Of a stretch of DNA of 64,000 nt, positions 37,695 through 49,700 are shown piece after piece. Positions within the stretch are counted from its first letter, which is position 1, and each line of letters opens with the position of its first letter. This DNA comes from Strigamia acuminata (taxonomy: Eukaryota; Arthropoda; Chilopoda; Geophilomorpha; Linotaeniidae), in NCBI GenBank assembly GCA_949358305.1, contig OX442323.1, forward strand, positions 5,580,001 to 5,644,000. Reading direction: 5' to 3'. The translations under genes were made by a program, and so were the position numbers. The notes under the pieces are model-generated. The model made no database searches. It was not told where the DNA came from and saw only the letters and a program-made list of their open reading frames with translations.

Positions 37695-39267
37695 TCGCTA
37701 AACAAGTCCAAGCTGTTATTTTATTTTATTCATTAGGTTTTCTTTCCCAGACTTGCAAATTCTATTCGAGATGATACAAAGTCTGGTAATGATTGCGAAT
37801 TACTTGGACGTTGAGCATCATCTGAGCATAAAATTGCACATTTCATGCATTTCCACGCCCGTTTTTCCCAATTGCAGACTATTTTTCTAAAAAATGTACA
37901 CGGCATTCCCGAGACGTACGTGGCATCCTTGCTCAGTTGCTCATGCATGCGAAACAGGAGAGATCACTTCTTTTTCTTTTGTAATTTTTTCCCAGTTCGA
38001 GTTGGAGATGTATATGGAGACAGATCAATCTGCAAGCCCCAGTGCAAAGGAGAGCGATGCAAAAAGATGGAGACTGAATTTCAAGATATGACCATCAGCC
38101 GTGGACGGTCTGTAGGGGATCGGATGTCTGAGTCAGCCCGGCTGCACTCCCTTGCCCTTCTAGCGAGGCTCACGAAACTATTCCCCTTTGCAGACATCTT
38201 GGCACCATAGAAAACGTGTATGCTATCTACGTTTATCATTTCTCTCTTCTCTCTTCCTTTTTCTCCTTTTTTATTGATTGAAAACTCCACTTTTGTGTAT
38301 ACATTTTCATTCCATTTTTCTCTGTTTTCATCTTCAGCCTTAAAATTAAGTTTCGGTCTGAAGCGAGGATTAAAAATTGATAACAGTGGCTAGAGCCAAA
38401 AACCATGGAATAAAGATTTAATGATAAAACAAGACGATGAGTAAAAGCTAGGGAAATAAATTGGGTTGAGTAAATGGAATTAATTATTTAGATTATGGGG
38501 AGGGATGGAAATGTCGAGCATTTGGGCTATTTAAAATCAACTTTTCCACTCATCTAACTTGTTTTTTTCCTTATTTTAAATGCTCTTTTCGCGCATTTCG
38601 CCACTATATGTTTCCATTATTCGAGCTGACTTGGCAAATTATACATTAAAGTCGAGTTCCCTATTTATTGAACCGTCATTGGTAAATGGAAACCATATAC
38701 TTGTAGTTGCCAACTATGGTTTCTCCCATTTTCGATGCATCTTTGGCTATCGCACAAACAAGTAAACACAACACAAATTGAAATTATATATCCCATCGAG
38801 CGCTTAAAAATTCAATTATGTTACGCCTCCACTAGTACTAAACTTTCTGCTAGTTCTGGAGAAACAACTTTGAACTCTTCGAGTAAAGCTTTATGGTCCA
38901 GTTTACGACGGGCCTTCCATATTCAAACTTCCTGCTGAAGTTCCACCGAATAACCGCTGTATTCTAAACGTGTTAAATCCGTTTCGTTAACGTTGTAAAA
39001 GCTCGCACATAGAAGTTTTTTTTATGTTATTTTGCTTCAGATCGAAAAAATGATAAATTTTTCTCGATGCTTGCCAGACGGGGGGCCCTGCAAGTTGCAT
39101 TGTGGGATTGATTTAACCGTACCCAAAAGAGAAAGTTACCGGTACTTCAAATTTCTTTTCAAGTAGGTTGCAACGCAACGCAACAAACTTACATCCAGCC
39201 AATCAAAAGCTACTTCAATCTTGCGAGACGAAGCGAGATTGAACGAGACTCGAAACCCACAGGTTGG
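37695..39267. other. about 1.6 kb non-coding DNA
   Basis: No supported gene. The 121-codon frame at 37845-38210 begins with ATG and includes a C-x-C-x(3)-R-C-like patch (KPQCKGERCKKMETEF). It overlaps another + frame and has no domain I recognise. A short GCAACGCAAC repeat lies near 39170. Confidence 0.45.
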
Positions 39268-39540
39268 ACTCTGAAAGACCATAAGAGTGGCCTTTCTCCC
39301 ATTGGCCGAGCCATTTTACTAGTGTACTGATACAAAAAATAGACTAAAACATTATTTTATAAATTAAAAAACATTTTACTATAAAATACAAGTAAAATTT
39401 CATCATTTTAATCATTAGAATAATCAAAAAAATTAAGAAAAAGACAAAACAAATTTTCCTGGTGGTATGACACAGTCTACAGTTAGTAGTAATGAGGCTG
39501 GGCCAATGATAGAAAGGCCACTCTTATGGTCTGCCAGAGT
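39268..39540. mobile_element. MITE with about 40-bp terminal inverted repeats, 273 bp
   Basis: The left end reads ACTCTGAAAGACCATAAGAG followed by TGGCCTTTCT. The right end as reverse complement reads ACTCTGGCAGACCATAAGAG followed by the same bases. The arms agree over about 40 bp with few mismatches, ending with GGCCAATG-like inner boundaries. The interior is AT-rich without an open frame. The flanks give no certain duplication; TA on the right with a mutated left copy is possible. Superfamily unresolved. Confidence 0.8.
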
Positions 39541-39544
39541 ATAG

Positions 39545-39545
<1 letters not shown>

Positions 39546-39592
<47 letters not shown>

Positions 39593-39593
39593 T
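39546..39593. repeat. (TTA)n microsatellite
   Basis: About 16 uninterrupted TTA/ATT units starting within 10 bp of the right end of the MITE at 39268-39540. Confidence 0.95.
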
Positions 39594-39699
39594 TTTACAA
39601 ACACCTTCTGAAGTGTTCTTTGGTGTCTGTTTCTCGATGTAAACAGATTGAATTAATGTGCGACTGTCATTGTTGATGACTAATAACAGGAATGATTTT

Positions 39700-39928
39700 A
39701 TTACAGGTAGACTTATAGGCGGCGCTGAGATGGCCAGCGTCACAATATAAAACAATGGTCAAGAATGACCAATGCGAGATACTCCACCTTCTCATACAGC
39801 AGACAATTTTGGGTCTGTAAGCACTAAAGTCGCTACCAGGCCCCCACCAGGATTAGAGGCCCTGAAGATTCATTAATTTCAATGTAAATCCACCCCTGTG
39901 CTCTACCAATTAAGCTAGCCGGGACTCC
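39700..39928 (-). mobile_element. tRNA-derived SINE
   Basis: On the minus strand the 5' end at 39928 reads GGAGTCCCGGCTAGCTTAAT, then TGGTAGAGC. This is a tRNA-like head with a good polymerase III A box (TAGCTTAATTGG, 39906-39917). A B-box-like GGCCTCTAATCC follows at 39850-39861, with one extra base compared with GGTTCNANTCC. The spacing of about 56 nt and the degenerate B box show that this is not a working tRNA. About 120 bp of unrelated body follow to about 39700. The 3' boundary and target duplication are not certain. It would be an internally promoted retroelement moved by a LINE in trans. Confidence 0.7.
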
Positions 39929-40208
39929 AAAACGCCCTCTTATAATCAACCAAACCGACATGTTTGCTTAGATTCTACATCAACCAATGTTTGTAATACT
40001 ATTATTTAGATTCTTCAATTACATTTACATACAATTCATGATCCAATTTTCGCCTTTAATCATTTTTAACCATTTTCACTAATTTTTTAAGGTCCAATTT
40101 CGACCTTACGACACCCCCCAACACAGACACCAAATCAGCCTGGGTGTGGATTAAATAACTCTGCTTTCCGATCACGCCCACGTAACAGCTTCTTAACTCT
40201 CAAACACA

Positions 40209-40229
40209 TACACACACACACACACACAC
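40209..40229. repeat. (CA)n microsatellite
   Basis: About ten uninterrupted CA units, followed by a GTGTG block that can pair back with it. Confidence 0.9.
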
Positions 40230-41345
40230 GTGTGAAGCGTTCATCTCCCCTCACATCTCACGTGAGACGCGCACGTCATCAAGGACGGAGATTGGGTCCA
40301 CGAGCAAGGGAGGTGGTGTGAAGGGTTTCTAAGTGCGCGGCCAGAATTGGCTCGCCCAAGACAAACTTGAAGCCGTGTAACTGCAAACTCGGCTGTAACC
40401 TGTCAAGGTGGAGACATAAAGAAGAGAAATGGTCGGATGTAATTAACACTACTGCTGGGTGTTGGAAGGTGAAGTAAGAAGTAAATGTACGAGATAGCGT
40501 TGCGCACGCGCTCTTGGATGCTCGTCTGGCTATTGGCCATATCCAGACCTCGACTCTCATCTATTTACAGTCTTTTGTTTTCCTAAAAACCAGTCGAATG
40601 GAACTTGTCCTACAAGATGAGTAACAAACAAAAAAAAAGAAGAAAAAAAAAAGTAAAGAAAGCATTTGGCTGTTCCAAATGTCATTTCTAAATTTATGCT
40701 TCCACATGTATCCACATGGTTGGACAACAGCAGGAGGTAATAGCGATTTTTTTCCTCCATTTTCTTTTCGCCATTCCTATTGCCTAACGCGCCCACACAA
40801 AGGAGCAAATCTCAAACTTTTGCCTTGAGTGTTGATTTGCAATTTGTTATGCATGATTCTATCGATTTCTGAACAAGTTGCAATTTGCATCGTCCGGGAC
40901 CAAATTCCCATTACACTGATGCAACAGCAGACAGGCCACAAATTCCTCTTTGCGCTATTCCATTCGCACACACGACCGAAAATCGAATCACGGCTTAGAG
41001 CGAATTTTCCAAACCCAACAAAATGGACGAGAAACCGAGATTTTTGCATTTCTTACAAAACGTTCAAGAAAACTCGACGGAGCCGAGAATACAGAGAGTC
41101 ACAGTAGTACGTCGACTAGTGGTAAAATAAAAAATCATTACAAAATCAACACGGGGAAATAAGTTTACGCGTGTAAACCCTATAAGCTGTACCTTCAACG
41201 CGCCATTTTAGCTTACGATAAATTATATTTTGGTTTAGCAATTTAATCGATGGAATTTTTACATTTGCAATAGTTTGAACCAAGTTTTAGAACTTGGGTT
41301 TTGTTCTTGTCAATTTTAATTCATTTCTTTTCCTTTATATCTCAA

Positions 41346-41369
41346 AACACACACATACACACACACACA
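41346..41369. repeat. (CA)n microsatellite
   Basis: About eleven CA units with one T interruption, running into an A-rich tract. Confidence 0.9.
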
Positions 41370-42084
41370 AAAAAAAAGAAAAAAGGAAAGATAAAAAGAA
41401 AAAAGAAAAAAGTGCACCTTACTTGGAAACCAGGCTTGCACGTATGAGAGAAGCAATATTGAATTTCAAAATGCACTAACTCAATTTAAGGAACAAATTG
41501 AAAAAACCTACAATTTATTTCATGACATTGATTTTTCTAGGGGCATATTTCGCTCGCAGAATGCAAAATACGACTTGACCACCAGTTTTGAGGGGGCACG
41601 ACCATAGACAGTATCAAATTATACAATAAGCCACAATCATGATGATATATAGAAAAATAAAAGCCACGTTTCCTTCTACCTTTCCAGCGAGTTAAACCAT
41701 CGCGGAATTAGCAAAAGGCAAGATTCATGCAAAATTCATATCCACTCATTTATTTTTCCAATAACAAGCTATTGAAATGCATAAAATAAACGGATTATTC
41801 CGTGTGTACATATGAAAAAGGAAAGAAAAAAAAATCGATTAAAAAAGCAATAAGAACGATAACTTTCGCTTCACAATTTCTTTCTACATTTTTTTTTTTT
41901 TTGCTTTTTTTGTTGAGAAAAGCAACATTTGTTAAAAAATAAATTGATTTTTCCGTTTCAATTACGTAAATTAAAAAATTCAATTTAAAATAGCAATTAC
42001 ACAAATACCAAGGTGAAAAATGAACATTGATACGGAAAAATCGAAAAAAATATTAGCAGAATACGTTGAATAAGACAAACTAGC

Positions 42085-42171
42085 CCGGATCTAAGAATCC
42101 TGAACTGGGAGTTGAACCACAGCCCACCTTTGATTGCCGGTCAGGTGCACTAGCAATTACGTTACCTCCAG
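42085..42171 (-). pseudogene. tRNA-like segment, tRNA pseudogene or SINE head
   Basis: On the minus strand a perfect B box GGTTCAACTCC lies at 42108-42118. An A-box-like TAACGTAATTGCTA (consensus TRGCNNANNGG, about two mismatches) starts 46 nt upstream at 42164, the spacing found in tRNA genes. The T-stem and acceptor stem do not pair, so it is not a working tRNA. It could be a decayed tRNA copy or the head of a second SINE family. Its body differs from the SINE at 39700-39928. Confidence 0.55.
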
Positions 42172-43182
42172 AAACACCAAATCATAATAATTGAGACTGA
42201 AAAAGACGCAGCCGAGATGTGACAAGTAAACAAAGTTGAATCTTAAAATTTTTTTTTTTTAAATAAAAAAAAAATTATTTTTTTCTTCAAACTATTCATA
42301 TTTTTGCATTTAAAAAAAAATCCTTTTCTGTCAAAATTATGATCTAGAGGGCGCCGTATTTGACAGCACATCAACAAACATTTCTCAAACTTTTTTCCCA
42401 AAACTGTGAAACTAAAAAAAAAAAAACTCATTTTCCACATTTTTTCTTTTAAAAAAAAACTTCTAATTAATCCACCCATAGAATAATTAACTTTCAACAC
42501 TTTACTTTTAAATTCTAATAACTCCAAATATGAAACTTCAAAGCAAAAAAGTGTCTTAATTATAGCGAAACATCCCCCAGAAAAAACATCCCCTAAATAA
42601 TTAACCATGAAATAACTTTCAACAACCCAGAAAAAAAAACAAAATGGAACCGAAAAATCCCATCCGAAGTATGACCAATTGAAAAAAAAAATATGACGTA
42701 TTACCATTCAAAATGAGGGTAAAAGATGATGATTAGCACACGATAATTTCCTTCTCATTCGCACGAAGCCCAACTAATTATTTTGACATTAACAAACCCC
42801 TCGAGTGACGTCATTCATTCTCCCACAGTTCACCCATCCCAAAATAAAAAAATAAACAATTTTTTTTCAAATATCAAACATTAAACAGAACCAGACACAT
42901 CATTTGTAACCACACGAACCGTCTTAATATAGATCTTAAGTCATCCTTCTCACAGCTGTCCTGACAGATTGTAAGTGCCCATCCGTCACTCATTAACTGT
43001 CTTTGCACTCTCTTTTCCATTTAGAATATGAACTTGGACACACATGCTGCATCTTGAATGCACTTTTGTCTGTGCAAATATCCTTGAACAAGCATATCAA
43101 GTCAAGACGACATCTTGAAAGACATATCCCATACGCTTCAAATACAACATATCGCTTTCCACTAACGCAGAATTAACTATAT
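42172..43182. other. about 1 kb non-coding AT-rich DNA
   Basis: No gene seen. The 154-codon minus frame 42243-42707 reads F/K/L-rich low complexity through A and T runs and is taken as spurious. A moderate CTCF-like match (9 of 12) lies at 42341-42352. Confidence 0.5.
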
Positions 43183-43490
43183 TATTTGTACATTAAATAA
43201 TGCATTTCATAATACAATTATACAATATCTGGAAACGCATACAGTCGAAACTCTTTATAACGAATCGCGATATAACGAATTATCGATATACAATAGTGCG
43301 AAAAAAAGGCGTGCGGAAAACAATTAAATTTAGTGAGAAATTAAGAATAAATAGTGTGCAACTAATTTATGGCGTTTACAAAATGAATTAATATTTGAAC
43401 GCAAAAATATATTACAAAAGGCATTTTCGTAAAACCCAATGCATTCCAAAATACACTGCAATATAATTTCAATGTATATTTGAGTCCCCA
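43183..43490. repeat. dispersed repeat family R, copy 3, interrupted
   Basis: The left part (TTTGTACATTAAATAAT, then GCATTTCATAATACAATT) matches the 33.8 and 37.6 kb copies. The right part (AAAATACACTGCAATATAAT to TGTATATTTGA) matches the 37.6 kb copy at nearly every base. Between them lies the truncated Tigger-like insert from 43242. At the site used by the 37 kb MITE this copy reads straight through a single TTA. Confidence 0.65.
43242..43385 (+). mobile_element. truncated Tigger/pogo element with possible transposase start
   Basis: TA then CAGTCGAAACTCTTTATAAC: the first 49 bp are identical to the left end of the MITE at 37412. The two sequences then diverge completely. The new sequence encodes, in one open frame, VRKKGVRKTIKFSEKLRI. 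The pattern RKT-hydrophobic-x-x-EKLxI resembles the first helix of the psq/CENP-B-type DNA-binding domain of pogo/Tigger transposases. If so, this is the 5' end of a longer, possibly once autonomous relative of the MITE, cut off after some 20-40 codons. No right-hand inverted repeat is present. The protein match is by eye and short. Confidence 0.5.
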
Positions 43491-46400
43491 CGTGCAACGC
43501 GCAAGCAAAAAAAATTGATTGATTGATAAATAATAAAGCGGAGCCATTGAAACCCCAAAGAAGTGCACAATCACTAAATATTACATTGCAACAACCCTCT
43601 ATTCGGCAAATAAACAAGAAGCAATAATATATGATGACCCATGTTATGAGCAATAAAAAAAATCTTTCATTGCTCTTGTTTACGGGACCCCTGGAGAGCA
43701 AGAGCAAAATTAATGGGCAAATGGGTGCCGTCAAGTTCTGCTAACATTACGTAAAAAAAAGTGAACATATTACGCGAGAAAGAGTGGAAAAAATGTGTAA
43801 AAACTCCTTACTTAGTAGGAGAGGACAAAGTTGCAAGACATTTGCTTGCACGACAATACTCAGGAGGGGTTGAGAGAGGTGAGAATGTTGTTGCGTGACC
43901 CACACTTAATGCATTTACTCAACTAGTAAAAAGGGTTCTTTGCACTTGTTAACGAGCTTCAAACTGTAAGTGGGAATGAGGTTTCCGCCTTTTCCTGTTA
44001 TTCCATCGCTTGGCCTTTGCCCAACTAGTTGCTTAGAAAACTTGCCTTCATTTGCCCTTCTCCTATCGCAACCCATTTGCATTGTAATGGAAAAGAGGAG
44101 GAGATATGACGACACTAATGACTTTAATTCAAACTTTTCACCCAACTGGCATCTAATGTCACACGTCCACGTTTTTTTAAAGGTAAACTAAATGCTTACC
44201 TTAAACTTTTTCCCCTCACTTTTTTCTCTCCATCCAAAAGTGCACAAAAATTGCAATAAATGCTTCAAACTTACCTAGAAATAGAAAGAAAAACACAGAT
44301 TAGTTTTAATTACCGGATTTATAACCGACTTTTCTTTTACTAGGAACTATAAACGAATTTATTCAATCAACATTAAAAGTTTTATCAGTATTTGCAGCAT
44401 CGTTTAAACCCTTTAAAACCCATTTCCATAAAATGAAATCGGTGTTTGGGATCGCTCTTTGCTGTCCAACTTATCGCAAGATGGAAACCAAACCCGATAT
44501 ATTCGTCCGATTCTTCCCCGAACGATGAGAACGATCCGAAATCGATATTTTTTACTTGTTAGTGAGATTTTAATCTCTGCATCTTGAGAAAGATCGAAGA
44601 AATGTTGGAAAACGACAAAAAAGAAAGAAAAAGAGAGATGGGAAACTCCCAATCTTATTAAATGTTCCGAACACTGAAATATTGCTCTAAGATGACTAAT
44701 GCAAATTCATATTTTTCAAACACCGTCTCCTCCTGTATGGATTTCTAATCAACTCCATTACTCACTCCTCCTTATATTATTCCAATTGAAATGTTATGAA
44801 GCTTCGATTTTCTGCTTTCCTTATCGAAAATTCCGGACAAGAAATTTCAAATACAGGATAAAACTAACTTACACACTTCATTTTCCTTCCACCCCTGCAC
44901 AACCTTCCTATAAAATAGAAAAAGAAGGGAAAAAAATATAATGGCTTTCCTACGTAATGGCTTCCTATATGGAATCCATAAACAGTGTAATAAATACAAA
45001 GCGATAAAAAAATGTGCCTACTTAATCACCTTTTTATATGTAAATGAATTAAAGTAACCCCGGGACTATTTAAGTGTAAATTAGGACCTCCAACAAGCTA
45101 TTTGTCACCAATCAGCTTCCTAACAACTAAACAAATAGCATTTTCTAACGCTGCATGCTAAATAATGCATAGTAATGCCAGTTGTTTAGAAATGTAAATA
45201 GTGGCAATTTACACCCAAATTATGTGTAAATTAAAACGTCTTACAATTAAACTGCAAACTCGGTTCATTTTGCGCGCAAAAAACGCTGTTTTAGTGCGTA
45301 ATTAAGGCAATTTATATGTAAATTAAGGTGTAAAATGTAAAAAAGAAAGAAAAAAATCCTAAGATTTTTTTGTTTTGTTTTAAAAATATCAATCATGAAG
45401 TAAAAATACCTTTCGGCTGGTTCGGCTGCAGCGCATTACAGAGGAATCGAATGACCCAGAAAATTTTTGCCAAACACGTCAATATAACATTTTCCCACTT
45501 AACGAAGAACAAATGAAGTTCATTAAACAAGACAAAAGAGGACGTGTAGGGTGGAAAACAAGTATGGAGGTGTGCAATTACGGAAGCGAAGCAGCAGTGC
45601 GTTGATCGAAAGCGCAAAATTTTTCTCCGTGCTTCATCCAACGAGGTCTTGCGGTCGAGTCCATAATTATCGTGCATCAGCACAGCATCCAATTGGTTTT
45701 AGTTAATTGCCAGTGAAGCCAGGTGAAGTTCCGGGCAAAACAAGCGTCATTAGGTTTGTCCCCACTGCTGTCACTGCATCATTAAATCCCCCTCTGGAAA
45801 ATGTCTACTACAAACTTGCATTCTACAAATGTAATGATGATAAAGCGAAGCAAAACTTTTTCCAATTGAACAAAGTGGAATTAAAAGTCCCCTCGAAAAT
45901 GCGCGCTTAAATTACCCATTAAAAACAGCTCATTTCTCTCTGTTTTCTAAACAACTAATTTTTATTTCAATTAAAACAACTCGTTTTAAAATGAAAAATA
46001 ATTAATCTGACATTCATATGACAGGTAATAAATTTTTTTATTTTTATTTTTATTTTTTTTTAAATAAAAATGAAAAAAGTGTCATGAAATTCGATCAAAA
46101 GCGAATGCGACCACATTTTCCAGTCATCCACATACAAATCACAAATCGATGCAATGTTCAGGAATTGAGGCCTCAACCCTCCATGAGAGGACAGTGGTGT
46201 GCAAGCAACTTCACATTTCCCTTTTTCTCTCCTCGCCCACCTCTTTTTTCTCTTTAAACTCATTCCTCAGCAACTTTACTCAAACGCTTGACTATCGACC
46301 TGACATTCAGAAAATATTCGCCACAACTTAATTTTGATTTCCGCCAAAAAAAACCTTTCGAATTAGTTTCAAGCGCACTATTATTTCATGACGATTTGTA

Positions 46401-48433
46401 TTTTCATCTGCCAAATTCTGCAATAAAAACCGAATCTTCCCAACGATAGATTTATCGTGCCGCAGAATCATATAATCATCCGGTAATAAGTCCAAATATT
46501 AGACAATTTGTCCGTTATTTTAACTCCAAATCCCTGACTATCGACCTCACATATATAGGGACTAATTACCCCAATGTAGAACGCATCCTCACGTAAATAA
46601 CAAACTATAAATATATATTTTATAAAAAATCAATTTCTCATACAAAATACAACCCAACTTTCTCACATTGTCCAACATAAGAGAAAAGATAGCAAAAAAA
46701 AAGTAAATTATAAGCTCGCAACTTTTCTAACCTACGATCCAATTCTATCTTTTTGCAGTTAATAGGAAGCCAAGTGAAGCCAACCATGCTGCGAAATCCC
46801 CCATCGTTTATTAGTAGATTGTGAGCTTGTGCTGCACTCCATCTATTGAGTAATTGATGCTGGATAAAAATAATCCACACAACACTGCATTAAACTCAAT
46901 CCAATACATAATTAAATATTCACATCGACCACAAGTGCCAGCAGAAAATAAAACCACAACAAACTGCCCTTCCATCAATTCCTTCTCCACTAATATTTTT
47001 CTTCTTCTTTCGTACTGGGTTCATCTTATGAAACGCCAACCATCTTCGCAGATCCGTCTTGCTAAGTCTTTATTTACGGTCCATTAAAAGCAGATGAAAT
47101 TGGCCAACACTCCACAAAATTTCCACCCGGATTAACCGCACAAGTTTACGATACCATAGACACGCCACCTATGTGAAGGCCAAGATCAAATATATATATA
47201 TATAAACCGTACATATATATATATAAAAAATAAAAAAAATAAAAAACTGGTTTTCTTTCTTATCACCAGGTAATATCCAGCAACTTTTATCTGGATATAA
47301 AAAGTAAATGCAATAAAATCCAAACAGTTGTAAGTATAACAACCTAAATTTAAAGCCGAACCACAAACTTGCAAAAAGTATATATAAGGTGTCTAAAATT
47401 ATATATATGCACATTTTATATAAAATTAAATATGTATTCATCGTTAGTTAGGCCTCTACTGAGATAAAAAGTAGTCGATCGCTTACCGATACCGATATCC
47501 TGAAGAAATCCACAAAAGTAACGAATACCGGACCGCGGTACTTATAATTTCATACGTACTTTACCGAAAAGTCAAGTAAATATGATGTAAAGATTGTATT
47601 TACTGTTTACAAAGTAAAAATGAAATCTCAAGCAGTGTAAAATGTCGGCAGTGGAAATAATATACATGTATATATAGTTATAATTATAGTTATAATTTCG
47701 TTTAAAGATTAACGACATGTGTCGACCTGGGAGCTGCATAAAACCAGTCATTTAATTATTCCTCAACTCTCTTTATTCCGTCAACCTCCATTATTAGAAA
47801 ACGAAACGGCAGCTTGTTCAGTCTCCAGGGACACATTGGCATTCTGGATATGAGTCGTCGAGAGCGAGGGCACACGGAAAAAAATCAATTGCCTGATCAA
47901 TGCATTAGCCTACAACTAGAAGCTCCCCCCTGTGAGAATTCGACGTCAAATCCCAACACATCACTCAATGATAGCACACGACCTAACTTTTACTTGCAAT
48001 CCTTTCGTTTCGCCCCTCTGCTTTTTATCGTTATTTATTCAATACGGAAAACCAAAGCTTTTAACCTTTCAAAATCTCACTCATTTTTACCGCTCTACAA
48101 ATGGATGGACATGTCGAGTTGGCCTGATCGTCTTAAATATTCTCTCGCCGTCCTCAACTTTTAATTCACTTTCGATTGTTGTAGATTTATTTCAGATTTC
48201 AATGTAATGCGTGCTTTTAAACAATTTGCCAACATGTTATACTTTGCAGGATGGAAGTCCCCTTTAATTTTACTAAGCTCATCTAAGTAGATTAATAGCC
48301 ACGTTTGAAAATTTTCATCATTCTATTCCATCTACAAATTCAAGTGGAAATAGTCATTCAAAACCCAGTGCTAACTTTGATGGTAATCGATACTCCTGAC
48401 TCTAATTCACGAAAACATAACTTCAATTAACTT
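43491..48433. other. about 4.9 kb non-coding DNA
   Basis: No gene seen. AT-rich with many domain-free short frames. The stretch 47460-47560 contains TACCGATACCGATATC-like repeats reminiscent of transposon ends, but no partner arm was found. The 116-codon frame at 47814-48164 begins with a non-ATG codon. Confidence 0.45.
47190..47226. repeat. two (TA)n runs
   Basis: Two TA/AT runs of about 14 and 12 bp separated by about 11 bp. Confidence 0.85.
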
Positions 48434-48570
48434 CAGAGGCGGATCCGAGGAGGAAGATATGGGCGGCTTTAGCTTACCCTCGTCCTTCAGACTTTAAAAT
48501 AAATTTTTTTTAGCTTTATAAATGTACCGTAGTACTTTTTACGCAGAAAAGAAAATATATTGACATTCAA
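48434..48570 (+). mobile_element. possible hAT-like left terminus
   Basis: CAGAGGCGGATCCGAGGAGG followed by GGGCGGCTTT resembles a common hAT MITE end of the form CAGRGGCGGATC. The 8 bases before it are ATTAACTT. No matching inverted end or second duplication is found within the next kilobase, so it is a fragment or a chance match. Confidence 0.35.
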
Positions 48571-48925
48571 AAGTGCATATTTAGGTGCAAAGATACACAT
48601 TTAGGCGCAAAAATACACATTTAGGCGCAAAAATACACATTTAGGCGCAAAAATGCATATTTAAGTGCAAAAATGCATTTATATTTGCAGAAAGGCATAT
48701 ATTTCTATTTTCAGAAATTCATTTACATTTGCAAAAAGGCATTTACATTTGCAAAAAAGCATTTACATTTGCAAAAAAAGCATTTACATTTGCAAAAAAA
48801 CATTTACATTTGCAAAAATGCATTTACATTTGCAAAAATGTATTTACATTTGCAAAAATGTATTTACATTTGCAAAAATGCATTTATATTTACAAAAATG
48901 CACTTCTATTTGCAAAAATAAACCA
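48571..48925. repeat. 20-bp minisatellite, two diverged sub-arrays
   Basis: The first block (48571-48680) repeats TTTAGGCGCAAAAATACACA, about five copies. The second (48720-48925) repeats CATTTACATTTGCAAAAATG, about ten copies. Both have a 20-bp period and align to each other (TTA plus 5-6 variable bases plus GCAAAAAT), so they are versions of one ancestral unit, separated by 40 bp of mixed units. Because 20 is not divisible by 3, all three + frames cycle through the same short peptide (HLHLQK-type) and stay open. These frames are by-products, not genes. Confidence 0.9.
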
Positions 48926-49675
48926 AAAATAGAGAAAGAACCCCAGAAATAAGGATTGGGGGATAAAACTTTCCTTTCATACATGATTCAGCATTATAAT
49001 CATTTGCCCTTCTTCTGTCATCTTAATTCTTAAGCAAGAGCCGAAACGACCTCCAAGAAAACATGTTTTCCTAAATCTCCAAAAAATACCCTCCTTAAAA
49101 CCTCTTTATTCCCCTCCAAGTTCAACCACCACAAAAGCAAATCCCACAATACAAAAAAAACCCCAAAAAAAAAAATTAACCAAAAAAATAAAAATAAAAA
49201 TAAAAACAATTAAATAAATCCATCAAACGACACCCAAAGGTGTCATATTATCACCCACATCTTCCTATCAGACGTCGCCATTTAGAGAGACACTTTGTTG
49301 GGATATCGCTCACCCAAAAAAAGTGCAATCTTAGTCCAGAAGCCGCCAAAAATGTTTCCCAACGTGACAGATGCTCAGTGCCGGTGCCCCCGAATCCTAC
49401 AGACGCCAGAAACGCGTCGTGCCCATGAATCTTGTTGCTCTAACTGCGCGCACAACTTTTGGCCTCGTTCCCGACATGCGAAACTAAAACACGAACTAAT
49501 GACTGAATTCGCTTCCTTTCAGAGTGCCGCCAGTTGTCAAACATAAACAAGCAAATCAAATAACAAACTCAACATCTACAAGCCAAAACATCCGGGGTGG
49601 AATTAGCGAACCAATTTTCATTCCAAACACTTTCAACTCTTAACCCCCTCCGTCGCCCCTATAAATTATTCCACT

Positions 49676-49700
49676 CACACACACACACACACACACACAC
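49676..49700. repeat. (CA)n microsatellite
   Basis: Twelve uninterrupted CA units. Confidence 0.95.

Larger units (their letters stand above)
39929..42084. other. about 2.2 kb non-coding DNA
   Basis: No gene seen. The 93-codon minus frame 40279-40560 begins with ATG (MRVEVWIWPIARRASK) in GC-balanced DNA but matches no family I know. Two CA microsatellites are listed separately. A-rich low-complexity DNA at 40630-40655 and 41370-41410. Confidence 0.45.

Noticed and set aside
42243-42707. 154-codon frame on -
   Set aside because: F/K-rich low complexity read through T and A runs; no domain.
48665-48952. 95-codon frame of HLHLQK-like repeats
   Set aside because: Translation of a 20-bp tandem repeat; all three frames are open with shifted versions of the same peptide.
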